This document shows, one piece after another, positions 16,543-24,294 of a stretch of 64,000 nucleotides of DNA (position 1 is its first letter; every line of letters begins with the position of its first letter). This stretch comes from Minwuiaceae bacterium (GTDB taxonomy: Bacteria; Pseudomonadota; Alphaproteobacteria; Minwuiales; Minwuiaceae), in contig JANQEE010000041.1 in NCBI GenBank assembly GCA_028278525.1, positions 244,254 through 308,253 on the forward strand, read 5' to 3'. A model generated the notes under the pieces. The model worked only from the letters and a program-made list of their open reading frames with translations, was not told the DNA's origin and did no database searches. A program made the translations under genes and the position numbers.

Positions 16543-17220
16543 ATGGATCGACCTCAAACCGCCAATGCGCGGCCGCAAAGCAACCCCAGTCATTTTGCTT
16601 TCCTCTCGCTCTATCTGCTTCTGCTCGCGTTTTTCATCCTGCTGAACACGCTGTCGCAGACCGAGAAGAGCCGCATGGAAGCAGCGCTCGGCAGCATTGA
16701 TGCGACTTTTCGGTCTGAAGTCGAAACCAAGCTTCAGTCGCGCACCGCCACGTCCACGCCCGGTCCGGTGATCGGGCTGGACTCTTTGCAATCCGAACTT
16801 CGTCGATTGTTCGAGACGGTACTCCCTGTCGGCCAGTTTCGGATTATCGAAAAGGGAAACCTGATTCAGATCGTAACGCGAAGCGATCTGATCTTCGTGC
16901 CCGACCGTCCGGCGCTGCGGACCACGCGTACCAATCTGATGGAGGGGATCGCCGCTGGCCTGACACAGACCGGCGACGGTGCCCGGTATGAGGTCGAGTT
17001 CCAGATCGGTTCCGGACCGGCGCTGCCGAAGACGGGTGCGGCCGGCCGTTCGCTGCCGGTACTCCGCGCGGCGGCATTTGCGCGCGACTTGCGGGCCAGG
17101 GGACTGTCGGCGCGGATGATTGCCGTCGGCCTTAGTCCGGGCGATGCGGATACCGTACGCCTGACATTCTTCCGGCGCAGCGCCGACAGCCGGCTCGACT
17201 TCAGCCGGATCGTGCAATGA
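16543..17220 (+). CDS. MotB-like paralogue lacking the proton-channel Asp
   Basis: 225 residues. The single membrane helix (about 18-37, FLSLYLLLLAFFILLNTLS) aligns with that of the next gene (FADLAALLLAFFVLLFSMS), but the essential Asp is replaced by Ser. The periplasmic part resembles an OmpA-like domain, but the peptidoglycan-binding signature (NxxLSxxRA) is mostly missing, although VLRAAAFARDLRARGLSARM keeps the fold pattern. The next gene starts inside this one's stop (ATGA), so the two proteins are probably made in equal amounts and may form a hetero-oligomer. It cannot conduct protons by the normal route. A structural or regulatory role near the motor is inferred. Confidence 0.65.
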   Translation: MDRPQTANARPQSNPSHFAFLSLYLLLLAFFILLNTLSQTEKSRMEAALGSIDATFRSEVETKLQSRTATSTPGPVIGLDSLQSELRRLFETVLPVGQFRIIEKGNLIQIVTRSDLIFVPDRPALRTTRTNLMEGIAAGLTQTGDGARYEVEFQIGSGPALPKTGAAGRSLPVLRAAAFARDLRARGLSARMIAVGLSPGDADTVRLTFFRRSADSRLDFSRIVQ

Positions 17221-17945
17221 CTCAAAACGGCGGCGGCATAAGGCGGCAAACCCAGGGCCCTGCATCGTCGGCCTGGATTTTGATCTTTGCCGATCTTGCG
17301 GCGCTGTTGCTCGCGTTCTTCGTGCTCCTGTTCTCCATGTCGCAGATCAAGGTGGACGCGTGGCAGGCGCTGGTCGAATCCTTGACCCGGCGGCCAACTC
17401 CCACCCATCAGACCACGGTCCTGGGCCCCAGCGCGGACTTCAACGTCAGCCGCGAGATGCGGCCAAGGGCGATCGACCTGACCTACCTGGAAGCCGTGAT
17501 CGAATCCAAGCTTGCCAACGACCCCGTTTTGGCGCGCAGCCATGTGCAGCGTCTTGGAGACCGTCTGATCATTTCCCTGCCAAGCGAGTTGCTTTTTACA
17601 GGAGCCAACGCGAGCCTTAGCGACGCGGCGGTCCGGACCTCCACCCGGTTGGGCAGCGTTCTGCGGACCATTGGAAACAGAGTTTTCGTCGAAGGGCATA
17701 CCGATCCCGATCCGATTACGGATCGTCGTTACTACCTGTCGAACTGGGAACTATCGCTGGCACGCGCCGTATCGCTCGCCAATGCGTTCAAGGAAGCAGG
17801 CTATGGAGCGCCCGTCGCGGCGGTGGGTTATGCCGACTCGCGATTTTACGACATTCCGACGAGCTTGCCGCGCTCGCGCCGTTTTGAATTGGCGAGACGC
17901 GTCGACGTGGTGATCAGCCGCGATTCTGTTTGGGAGCGGCAGTGA
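17217..17945 (+). CDS. MotB-like OmpA-domain protein
   Basis: 242 residues. The membrane helix (about 20-40) has Asp at residue 26 in IFADLAALLLAFF, the position of the proton-carrying Asp of MotB. The C-terminal OmpA domain shows FVEGHTDPDPI and LSNWELSLARAVSLANAF, with the usual Asp and Arg contacts to peptidoglycan. It could be a true stator B subunit, but no motA gene is near. The protein may pair with a MotA encoded elsewhere or with the Asp-less paralogue just upstream. Its stop overlaps the TPR gene start (TGATG). Confidence 0.75.
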   Translation: MTQNGGGIRRQTQGPASSAWILIFADLAALLLAFFVLLFSMSQIKVDAWQALVESLTRRPTPTHQTTVLGPSADFNVSREMRPRAIDLTYLEAVIESKLANDPVLARSHVQRLGDRLIISLPSELLFTGANASLSDAAVRTSTRLGSVLRTIGNRVFVEGHTDPDPITDRRYYLSNWELSLARAVSLANAFKEAGYGAPVAAVGYADSRFYDIPTSLPRSRRFELARRVDVVISRDSVWERQ

Positions 17946-20900
17946 TGCGCTGGTTTTCGATTGCATTGCTGTCCGCTGCGCTAGGCATTGCGTTGACGGT
18001 GACTGCGGTCGCGGAAACGATTCAGGTTCGCGGCGGCCAGCATCCGGGGTTCGGGCGGCTGGTGTTCGACTGGAGCAAGGTCAAGACCGAGAAGGTCGAA
18101 TACACGGCCAAGATCGACAAAGGCTTTCTCGTGGTGCGCTTCGAGCGGCCGTTCGACGCGGATCTGTCTCGATTGACGAACACGCTCGACAAATATGTCG
18201 CTTCGGCGACGCGAGAGCCGGATGGCAAGACCTTCCGTTTCGGATTGAAGAATGACTATCGGCTTCGGACCGCACGGTACGGCCGGTCGATTGCGCTCGA
18301 TTTGCAGTCGGGAGATACGCGCCAGGTCGACCGGGCGAAACCGTCGACCAGGCCCGTCTTGAAAGCGCGGTTCGGCGATCACCCCGGATTCAGCCGCGTG
18401 GTCTTCGATTGGAAGAAACCGGTGCCGTACACGGTCCGCAAGGACGGAAACCGGGTTACGGTCGACTTTGACCGTCCGGCGGATGTCGACCTGTCCCATT
18501 TTAATTTCGAAGAACCGGAGTTCATTGAAAAAGCCAGGTCAAGCGGCACCGCGGCCAGGACGACCGTCGTGCTCGATGTCCCGGCGGGCGCCGAGTTGAA
18601 GCATTTCCGGGACGGCCCTCGGGTCGCAATCGATATCCGTGGGCCGCGCGGTCGGCAGGCGGTGGCGGCGCGTCCGACTGTGAAGAAGGCGCCGGTTCCC
18701 GTAGAACCGAAAGAGACGCAGCCGGCAGCTCGGGATGTGGGGTCGAACGGCGTGAGTCAGCTTTCGAAAGAAGCGGTTCGATCGGTTGGCGCCGCCGCGC
18801 GTCGTGTCGATGTAACGGATGCGCCGTCGCTGACGGCGGCGTTCGACGCGCCCGTGCCCGTGCTCCGGCCCCTCGCGAAAGACACCGGGAATGCCGCGAC
18901 GCTCGCCTTGTCGGCCCATCGGACCGTCAATGGACTGCGTGTCGCATTCCCATGGCAGGAACAGGTGGCGGCCGCGGTGTTCGAACGGGGCGGACATCTG
19001 TGGGTCGTGTTCGATCAGCTCAGGCGTGTCGACCTGAGCGGTCTGGGCCCCGACCTGAAAGGACTGGTCGGCCTTGCGGAGCAGCTCCCGTCCAAAAGCG
19101 CGACCGTATTGCGGTTCCGTTTCGATCCGGCCCTGCATCCAACCGTCAGCCGCGACCAGGCGTCATGGATCGTCGATATGACAAAGGAGACCTCCCGCAG
19201 CGACGATCCGATCTTTGTCGATCCGCAACCGGTATCGCCAAGCGGCCCGAGGGTCTTCCTACCCGTCGTCGACACCGGAAAAGCAGTGAAGATCGACGAC
19301 CCCGAGGTCGGCGACAAGTTGGTCGTGGTACCGGTTTCCGCGCCCGGCCGTGGGGTGAACGCGCTTCGCCGTTTCGTCCAGTTCTCGGTCCTCGCAACGT
19401 CGCAAGGCGTCGCCGTACAGCCGACGACCCGCGGCGTGATCGTACGTCCGCGGAGAACGGGTGTGTCGATTACCAATTCCGATGGCCTGCTGATGTCACG
19501 GCTGATGCCGAACGGTAAGAAGGGTAAAGGCCGCGGTATCGCCGAGCCCGAGATGTTCCGGTACGAGGATTGGAAACGCGGTCCGGAGGAAGACTTCGCC
19601 GGCAACAAGCACGAAATCCTGTATGAGCTGTCGATAGCGACCGCGAATGTAAGGAATAAGAGCAGGCTCGATTTGGCCCGCCTCTACTTCGCGCATGATC
19701 GCGCCGAAGAGGCGCTCGGGGTGCTGACAAGTTTCCAGATCAGCGATCCCCGGGCGGCGGCGGACCCGAAGTTCCGTGCGCTTCGCGGCGCGACGCTGGT
19801 GAAAGCGAATCGCTTGGAGGCGGCCCGCTCCGACCTGTTCCATCCGGACCTCGACGAGAATGCGGAAGTCGCGCTGTGGCGTGGGCTGCTTGCGTCTCAG
19901 CTTGGCGAATGGGACGTCGCGCATCGTGAGTTCGCGGTCGGTATGGATGCGTTGTCCATGGCGTCGGAAGATATGCGGGCCAAATTCCGCCTTGCCATGA
20001 TCGAGACGGCGTTGGCCGAATCCGACACCGAACGGGCTGCCCGGCTGTTAAAGGAACTGGAAGAAGAGATTCCGTCGAAAACGGTGGAGGCATGGGCGAT
20101 TTACGATAGGGCCCGTCTCGCTCACATGACCGGGGCCCTACCGGAGGCGTTGGCGGGGTTCGAGGCTGCGGCTGCCGGTCCGCACCGGCCAACCGAGGTT
20201 CGCGCCAAGCGTGACAGGATCCGCCTGTTGCGCGGAACCGGTGAAATGACTGTCGAAGAAGCCATCGACAAACTGGAAACCCTCCGGTTCGCCTGGCGCG
20301 GCGATGAAATAGAGCTGGAACTGCTGGACTGGCTGGGCCAGTTGTACATCGAATCCAAGCAGTTTCGCGAAGGTTTGACCATCCTGCGGCAGGCCGTTGC
20401 CTACTTCCCGAACGCCGAAGGCGGCAAGAAGATTGCCAAGGACATGAACACGGTGTTCGGCGACCTGTTTCTGAATGGCGCCGCTGGCGAGATGGCGCCG
20501 ATCAACGCACTCGGCCTTTACTACGACTTCCGGGAACTGACGCCGGTCGGGCCGGAGGGCGATGAGATGATCCGCCGTCTAGCCGACCGTCTGGTGACGG
20601 TCGACCTGTTGCCGCGGGCCGCCGAACTGCTGGAACATCAGGTAAACTTCCGCCTGCAGGGACAAAAGAAAGCCGAAGTCGGTACGCGGCTCGCCATTAT
20701 CTACCTGCTGGACCGCAAGCCGGAGCCGGCCTTGCGCGCGCTGCGGACCAGCCGTTGGCCGGCTGTGCCCGAAGACCTTAAGCGAGAGCGGCGGCATCTC
20801 GAAGCGCGGGCACTGACCGACCTCGACCGCTTCGATCAGGCATTGGACCTGCTGACCGACGACAGCAGCGAGGGCGCGAATGTCCTGCGTGCCGACCTTC

Positions 20901-21265
20901 ACTGGCGGGCCAAGGACTGGTCTCGCGCGGCAACGGCGTTCGATACGCTGCTTGGCGAACGCTGGAAGACCGACGAACCGCTCCGTCCGCTGGAACGCCA
21001 GCAGGTGATGCAGTTGGCTATTTCGCTCGCTCTGGGCGATCAGCGCGCCGCCCTGCAGCGGGTTAAGAGGAATTACCAGCCGAAACTGGAAGGCCTGCCG
21101 GAAGCGGACGCTTTCCAGGTCGTTGCCGACACCACCGTGGACCGGAGTCAGACAAGCTTCCGCAACCTTGCCAGCGCAATCGCCCAGGTCAATCAGTTGG
21201 AAGCGTTCATGACAAGTTATCGGGAACGGCTGAAAAACGACGCCAAGGCCAGCGCCATAAACTGA
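17945..21265 (+). CDS. Large periplasmic AMIN-like / TPR protein
   Basis: 1106 residues from the ATG at 17945, overlapping the stop of the MotB-like gene. A signal peptide (residues 1-22, ending TAVAE) is followed by two clear AMIN-like repeats, RGGQHPGFGRLVFDWSKV (about 27) and FGDHPGFSRVVFDWKKP (about 140), and a third weaker copy near 310-380. Such beta-domains target envelope sites and peptidoglycan. From about residue 560 to the end are tetratricopeptide-type helical repeats (DLARLYFAHDRAEEALGVL, GQLYIESKQFREGLTILRQA). Its coupling to the motB-like pair suggests an envelope scaffold for the motor or stator, which is inference. Confidence 0.75.
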   Translation: MRWFSIALLSAALGIALTVTAVAETIQVRGGQHPGFGRLVFDWSKVKTEKVEYTAKIDKGFLVVRFERPFDADLSRLTNTLDKYVASATREPDGKTFRFGLKNDYRLRTARYGRSIALDLQSGDTRQVDRAKPSTRPVLKARFGDHPGFSRVVFDWKKPVPYTVRKDGNRVTVDFDRPADVDLSHFNFEEPEFIEKARSSGTAARTTVVLDVPAGAELKHFRDGPRVAIDIRGPRGRQAVAARPTVKKAPVPVEPKETQPAARDVGSNGVSQLSKEAVRSVGAAARRVDVTDAPSLTAAFDAPVPVLRPLAKDTGNAATLALSAHRTVNGLRVAFPWQEQVAAAVFERGGHLWVVFDQLRRVDLSGLGPDLKGLVGLAEQLPSKSATVLRFRFDPALHPTVSRDQASWIVDMTKETSRSDDPIFVDPQPVSPSGPRVFLPVVDTGKAVKIDDPEVGDKLVVVPVSAPGRGVNALRRFVQFSVLATSQGVAVQPTTRGVIVRPRRTGVSITNSDGLLMSRLMPNGKKGKGRGIAEPEMFRYEDWKRGPEEDFAGNKHEILYELSIATANVRNKSRLDLARLYFAHDRAEEALGVLTSFQISDPRAAADPKFRALRGATLVKANRLEAARSDLFHPDLDENAEVALWRGLLASQLGEWDVAHREFAVGMDALSMASEDMRAKFRLAMIETALAESDTERAARLLKELEEEIPSKTVEAWAIYDRARLAHMTGALPEALAGFEAAAAGPHRPTEVRAKRDRIRLLRGTGEMTVEEAIDKLETLRFAWRGDEIELELLDWLGQLYIESKQFREGLTILRQAVAYFPNAEGGKKIAKDMNTVFGDLFLNGAAGEMAPINALGLYYDFRELTPVGPEGDEMIRRLADRLVTVDLLPRAAELLEHQVNFRLQGQKKAEVGTRLAIIYLLDRKPEPALRALRTSRWPAVPEDLKRERRHLEARALTDLDRFDQALDLLTDDSSEGANVLRADLHWRAKDWSRAATAFDTLLGERWKTDEPLRPLERQQVMQLAISLALGDQRAALQRVKRNYQPKLEGLPEADAFQVVADTTVDRSQTSFRNLASAIAQVNQLEAFMTSYRERLKNDAKASAIN

Positions 21266-21271
21266 TCCGGA

Positions 21272-22030
21272 CTACGATCCGCCGGCGCCGAAGCTTTGGA
21301 CCAGGCTCTCGGCGACCAGGTTCCAGCCATCGACCAAGACGAAGAAGATCAGTTTGAACGGCAGGGAAATGATGATCGGCGGCAGCATCATCATGCCCAT
21401 CGACATCAACACGCTGGCCACGACCATATCGATTACGAGAAACGGAACGAAGATCAGAAAGCCAATCTCAAAGGCGCGCCTCAGCTCGCTTATCATGAAT
21501 GCCGGGATCAAGGCCCGAAGTGGCAGATCCTCCGCCTCGAGATTTGCCGTGTCGACCTGAGCGATGTCGATGAACAGCAACAGGTCTTTCTCGCGCACCT
21601 GTTGCCGCATGAAACCGTGCATCGGCGCCATGGTCCGCTCGAACGCCTCGTCCTGCGTGATCTCCTGTTCGATCAGCGGCGCGATCCCGCTGCTGTAGGC
21701 GGCCTCGAACGTCGGAGCCATGACGAAGGCCGTGAGGAACAGCGACAGACTGACAATCACGACGTTGGGTGGTGTTTGCTGCACGCCGAGCGCGCTGCGC
21801 AACAGCGACAGCACCACCACGATGCGGGTGAAGGATGTCATGACGACCAGAATGGCCGGTGCAAGGCTCAGGACCGTCATCAACAGGACGAGTTGGACGA
21901 TGCGCCCGGTGAATTCGTCGCCCGCCCCGCCGAGGTCGACGCTCAGTTGCTGCGCGGTTGCCGGCATAGCGCCGACGGTGGCGGTCGCCGCGGCGAGGCC
22001 GATAGCCCTGATTGATCTAACCGCGCTCAT
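21272..22030 (-). CDS. fliP: Flagellar export gate protein FliP
   Basis: 252 residues with a cleavable signal peptide (AAATATVGAMPATAQ) and four membrane helices. Diagnostic segments are TSFTRIVVVLSLLRSALGVQQTPPN, FLTAFVMAPTFEAAY and the C-terminal MSMGMMMLPPIIISLPFKLIFFVLVDGW. FliP pentamers form the core of the type III export gate with FliQ and FliR. The last two are encoded 40 kb away at the right edge. The gene overlaps fliO by 14 bases and ends six bases from the convergent TPR gene. Confidence 0.96.
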   Translation of the reverse strand: MSAVRSIRAIGLAAATATVGAMPATAQQLSVDLGGAGDEFTGRIVQLVLLMTVLSLAPAILVVMTSFTRIVVVLSLLRSALGVQQTPPNVVIVSLSLFLTAFVMAPTFEAAYSSGIAPLIEQEITQDEAFERTMAPMHGFMRQQVREKDLLLFIDIAQVDTANLEAEDLPLRALIPAFMISELRRAFEIGFLIFVPFLVIDMVVASVLMSMGMMMLPPIIISLPFKLIFFVLVDGWNLVAESLVQSFGAGGS

Positions 22031-22349
22031 GCGCCACCTTGATATGCGCGCGGTTGCCGGCTGGCTCGTCGTTGCCGGTTTCGACCTTTATGCCGGTTTC
22101 GACGACCGTTTCGGTCGTCGGACCGAGCAGGATCAGATGTTCGACGTCATCGCGCCGGACGAGAACCAGGCGCCGTTTGGCGTCGACGCTTGCGACATCG
22201 ACAATCCGCAGCCTCTTGTTGGAAGAGCCGAGACCTTTTGAGACCCTTGGGGTCATGCCGAAACGTTTCGCGACGACGGCCAATATCCCGATCAGGCCAA
22301 GCACGAATGCCAGAGCCAGGGCGAACCTGAAATAGTCACCGAATTCCAT
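22017..22349 (-). CDS. fliO: Flagellar biosynthesis protein FliO
   Basis: 110 residues from the ATG at 22349. One membrane helix (about 8-28, FALALAFVLGLIGILAVVAKRF) is followed by the FliO cytoplasmic domain with LRIVDVASVDAKRRLVLVRRDDVEHLILLGP, the strongest family signature. FliO is a chaperone for assembling FliP into the export gate. It precedes and overlaps fliP, as expected. A longer frame to 22868 is not translated, because two other genes occupy it. Confidence 0.9.
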   Translation of the reverse strand: MEFGDYFRFALALAFVLGLIGILAVVAKRFGMTPRVSKGLGSSNKRLRIVDVASVDAKRRLVLVRRDDVEHLILLGPTTETVVETGIKVETGNDEPAGNRAHIKVAHERG

Positions 22350-22372
22350 GCTACTGGTCTGCCTGCGCCCGA

Positions 22373-22681
22373 TCAGTCGGCGCCGTCGGGCGCCGTCGGT
22401 GGTTCGGTCAGGAGCGATCCCAGCCGTTGCTGCAGCTCGTCGTGGCGGTGCCTCAAATCGCCCGACAGGACGTCGAGGTCGCTGGTCAGCTTGCCGATGA
22501 TCTGAAGATAGGGCTGTGCCTGATCCTTCGGCAGCGCCGCTATGGCCTCGCAGATCTGGCCGATGCGTCCCGGTAGGGCGGAGAGGTCGAGCCTCTGGCC
22601 GATTCCGGCCTTGACCTTGGCCTGGGTCACCTCGCCGATCAGTTCGGCCAGTTCCTTGCGCAGGGCGTGAGGCGCGGTCAT
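22373..22681 (-). CDS. Unknown small protein between flhB-like gene and fliO
   Basis: 102 residues, no signal peptide, no membrane helix, mostly helical (KELAELIGEVTQAKVKAGIGQRL ... YLQIIGKLTSDLDVLSGDLRHRHDELQQRL). It overlaps the upstream FlhB-domain gene by four bases (ATGA) and lies 23 bases before fliO, so it belongs to the export-gate operon. I do not recognise a family. An export accessory role is suggested by position only. Confidence 0.6.
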   Translation of the reverse strand: MTAPHALRKELAELIGEVTQAKVKAGIGQRLDLSALPGRIGQICEAIAALPKDQAQPYLQIIGKLTSDLDVLSGDLRHRHDELQQRLGSLLTEPPTAPDGAD

Positions 22682-22980
22682 GGGCCGGAACCCTGCGGGT
22701 CGGTCCCGTTGGCTCGGTACATATAGGCCAGGATTTCGGCCACGGCGGCGAACGCCTCCAGAGGTATAACGCTGTCGACTTCCACAGCGGCCAGGACCTG
22801 GGCCAGATCGGCGTCCTCTCGGACCCTGACCCCATTGTCGAAGGCGAGCTGCAAAATCTGGTCCGCAACCAGTCCGCGGCCGCTGGCGGTTACCGTCGGC
22901 GCCCTGGGACCTGCGGGGTCGTAGCGTAGCGCCACGGCAACCGCGCGGTCGTCGGCAGGGGATGTGGGGGTCCGAGCCAT
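22678..22980 (-). CDS. Stand-alone FlhB C-terminal domain protein (FlhX-like)
   Basis: 100 residues from the ATG at 22980, where AGGA is spaced seven bases upstream; a start at 23001 is less favourable. The sequence AVAVALRYDPAGPRAPTVTA, LVADQILQLAFDNGVRVRED and VIPLEAFAAVAEILAYMYRA follows FlhB from just after its NPTH autocleavage site to its end. There is no membrane part and no NPTH. In some bacteria such FlhX proteins can partly replace the cleaved FlhB C-domain that switches export specificity from hook to filament. It heads the operon with the 102-residue gene, fliO and fliP. Confidence 0.85.
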   Translation of the reverse strand: MARTPTSPADDRAVAVALRYDPAGPRAPTVTASGRGLVADQILQLAFDNGVRVREDADLAQVLAAVEVDSVIPLEAFAAVAEILAYMYRANGTDPQGSGP

Positions 22981-22999
22981 GCCGCCATCCTGCGCCGCC

Positions 23000-23007
23000 A
23001 TGGTTAA
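23000..23007 (-). promoter_or_regulatory. CtrA half-site before the FlhB-domain gene
   Basis: The minus strand reads TTAACCAT within TTAA-N8-TTAACC (about 23003-23018 on the plus strand), so the CtrA word is duplicated with a spacer one base longer than the classical seven. It lies 20 bases before the ATG at 22980, which argues against the ATG at 23001 that it overlaps. Confidence 0.4.
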
Positions 23008-23130
23008 TTCTTTGTTTAACAGGCGGCCTAACGGTCTTGTATTGCCATTGAAATCGCCGGTTGGCGGCACGATTAACGAAGCATTATGGCAACCGCGTCA
23101 TTGTGGTATCGACGCGGAGTATTTCGTCAG

Positions 23131-24294
23131 ATGAAGTTAGCTGTCTCTCGCTCAAAACTGGTCGGGTTCATCGCCTTGGTTGGCGTGTTGTTCGCTGTCC
23201 CCCTGGTGTCGGCGGCGGGCGACGACGTCGTGACCGCTCTTGCCACACCGGAGGCTCCGGAGCCGTCGGCGGGCGGGTTGATCGAGCGGATCCAGGTGGC
23301 GTTGCGGGCACTCGGTTACGACGCGCCGGACGGCCCGGACGGGCCGGGGACCGAGGCGGCGATACGCGCCTTTCAGCGCGATTTCGGCCATGCCCCGACC
23401 GGCAAGGCCTCGGAAGCGCTGCTCGCTCATATCGACTGGGAACTGACCAACGGGCTCGAGACCGGCGGCTTGATGTTCGGCAAGGGCCTGCTCTGGCGTA
23501 TAGAAGGCGGCCCGTCCGACCGTCCGAGCTATTTGTTCGGCACGGTCCATTTCAGCGATCCTCGGGTTCTGGTGCTGCCTGACCCTGTGCAGGAGGCGTT
23601 CGACGCCTCGGACAAGGTGGCCCTGGAGGTCGCCGGTTTCGAGGGGCTGGAGGCCGACGTCGCCAAGGCCATGGTGTTGAACGATGGCCGCACCCTGGAC
23701 CAGATCGTCGGCGAGGCGCTGTTTGCCGACGTTTCCGGCGCCCTGGCCCGGCACGGGTTCGGGCGCGAAGAACTCAGGGCGATCAAGCCTTGGGCCGTTT
23801 ATGTCTTTCTGACCTTGCCGAGCGCCGAGCTGAAACGCGCCGCCCGCGGCATTCCCTACCTCGACCAGTGGCTGGAGGCCGAAGCGCTGCGCCAGGGCAA
23901 GGCAGTGGTCGGCCTGGAAACCATGGAGCAGCATCTTGCCGTCCTCACCGGATTGCCGGAAGCGGTGCAACTGGCTGTGCTGCGCAGCGCCGTCGAATAT
24001 GCCGGCAAGACCGACGAGCTCCAGGAAAGGCTTATCCAGTATTATCTCGACCGCGACATGGCCGGGATTCAGCAGTCGATGGTCGAACCGGCGCTGCAGT
24101 CCGATCCGACGATCACGCGGCTGTTCCTCGACCGGCTGATCAACCTGCGCAACCGGAAGATCGTCGAGCGCGTCGACAGCCTGCTGCAGGACGGCGGCGC
24201 CTTTGTGGCCGTCGGCGCCCTGCATCTGCCGGGTCGGGCCGGTATTCTCCGCCTGCTGGAGAGGAACGGCTACCGTATCGAGCGGGTCTACTAG
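23131..24294 (+). CDS. TraB/GumN family protein with peptidoglycan-binding domain
   Basis: 387 residues from the ATG at 23131. A signal peptide (LVGFIALVGVLFAVPLVSAA) is followed by a peptidoglycan-binding type 1 domain (about 47-90, RIQVALRALGYDAPDGPDG ... AIRAFQRDFG). The TraB/GumN domain (about 110-387) shows the two motif regions SYLFGTVHFSD and AFVAVGALHLPGRAGI, whose His and Glu residues are thought to bind metal in Tiki-like hydrolases. The combination suggests a wall-anchored periplasmic enzyme, perhaps a protease. It is the first gene beyond the flagellar block, and its stop overlaps the convergent acyl-CoA dehydrogenase by three bases. Confidence 0.85.
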   Translation: MKLAVSRSKLVGFIALVGVLFAVPLVSAAGDDVVTALATPEAPEPSAGGLIERIQVALRALGYDAPDGPDGPGTEAAIRAFQRDFGHAPTGKASEALLAHIDWELTNGLETGGLMFGKGLLWRIEGGPSDRPSYLFGTVHFSDPRVLVLPDPVQEAFDASDKVALEVAGFEGLEADVAKAMVLNDGRTLDQIVGEALFADVSGALARHGFGREELRAIKPWAVYVFLTLPSAELKRAARGIPYLDQWLEAEALRQGKAVVGLETMEQHLAVLTGLPEAVQLAVLRSAVEYAGKTDELQERLIQYYLDRDMAGIQQSMVEPALQSDPTITRLFLDRLINLRNRKIVERVDSLLQDGGAFVAVGALHLPGRAGILRLLERNGYRIERVY

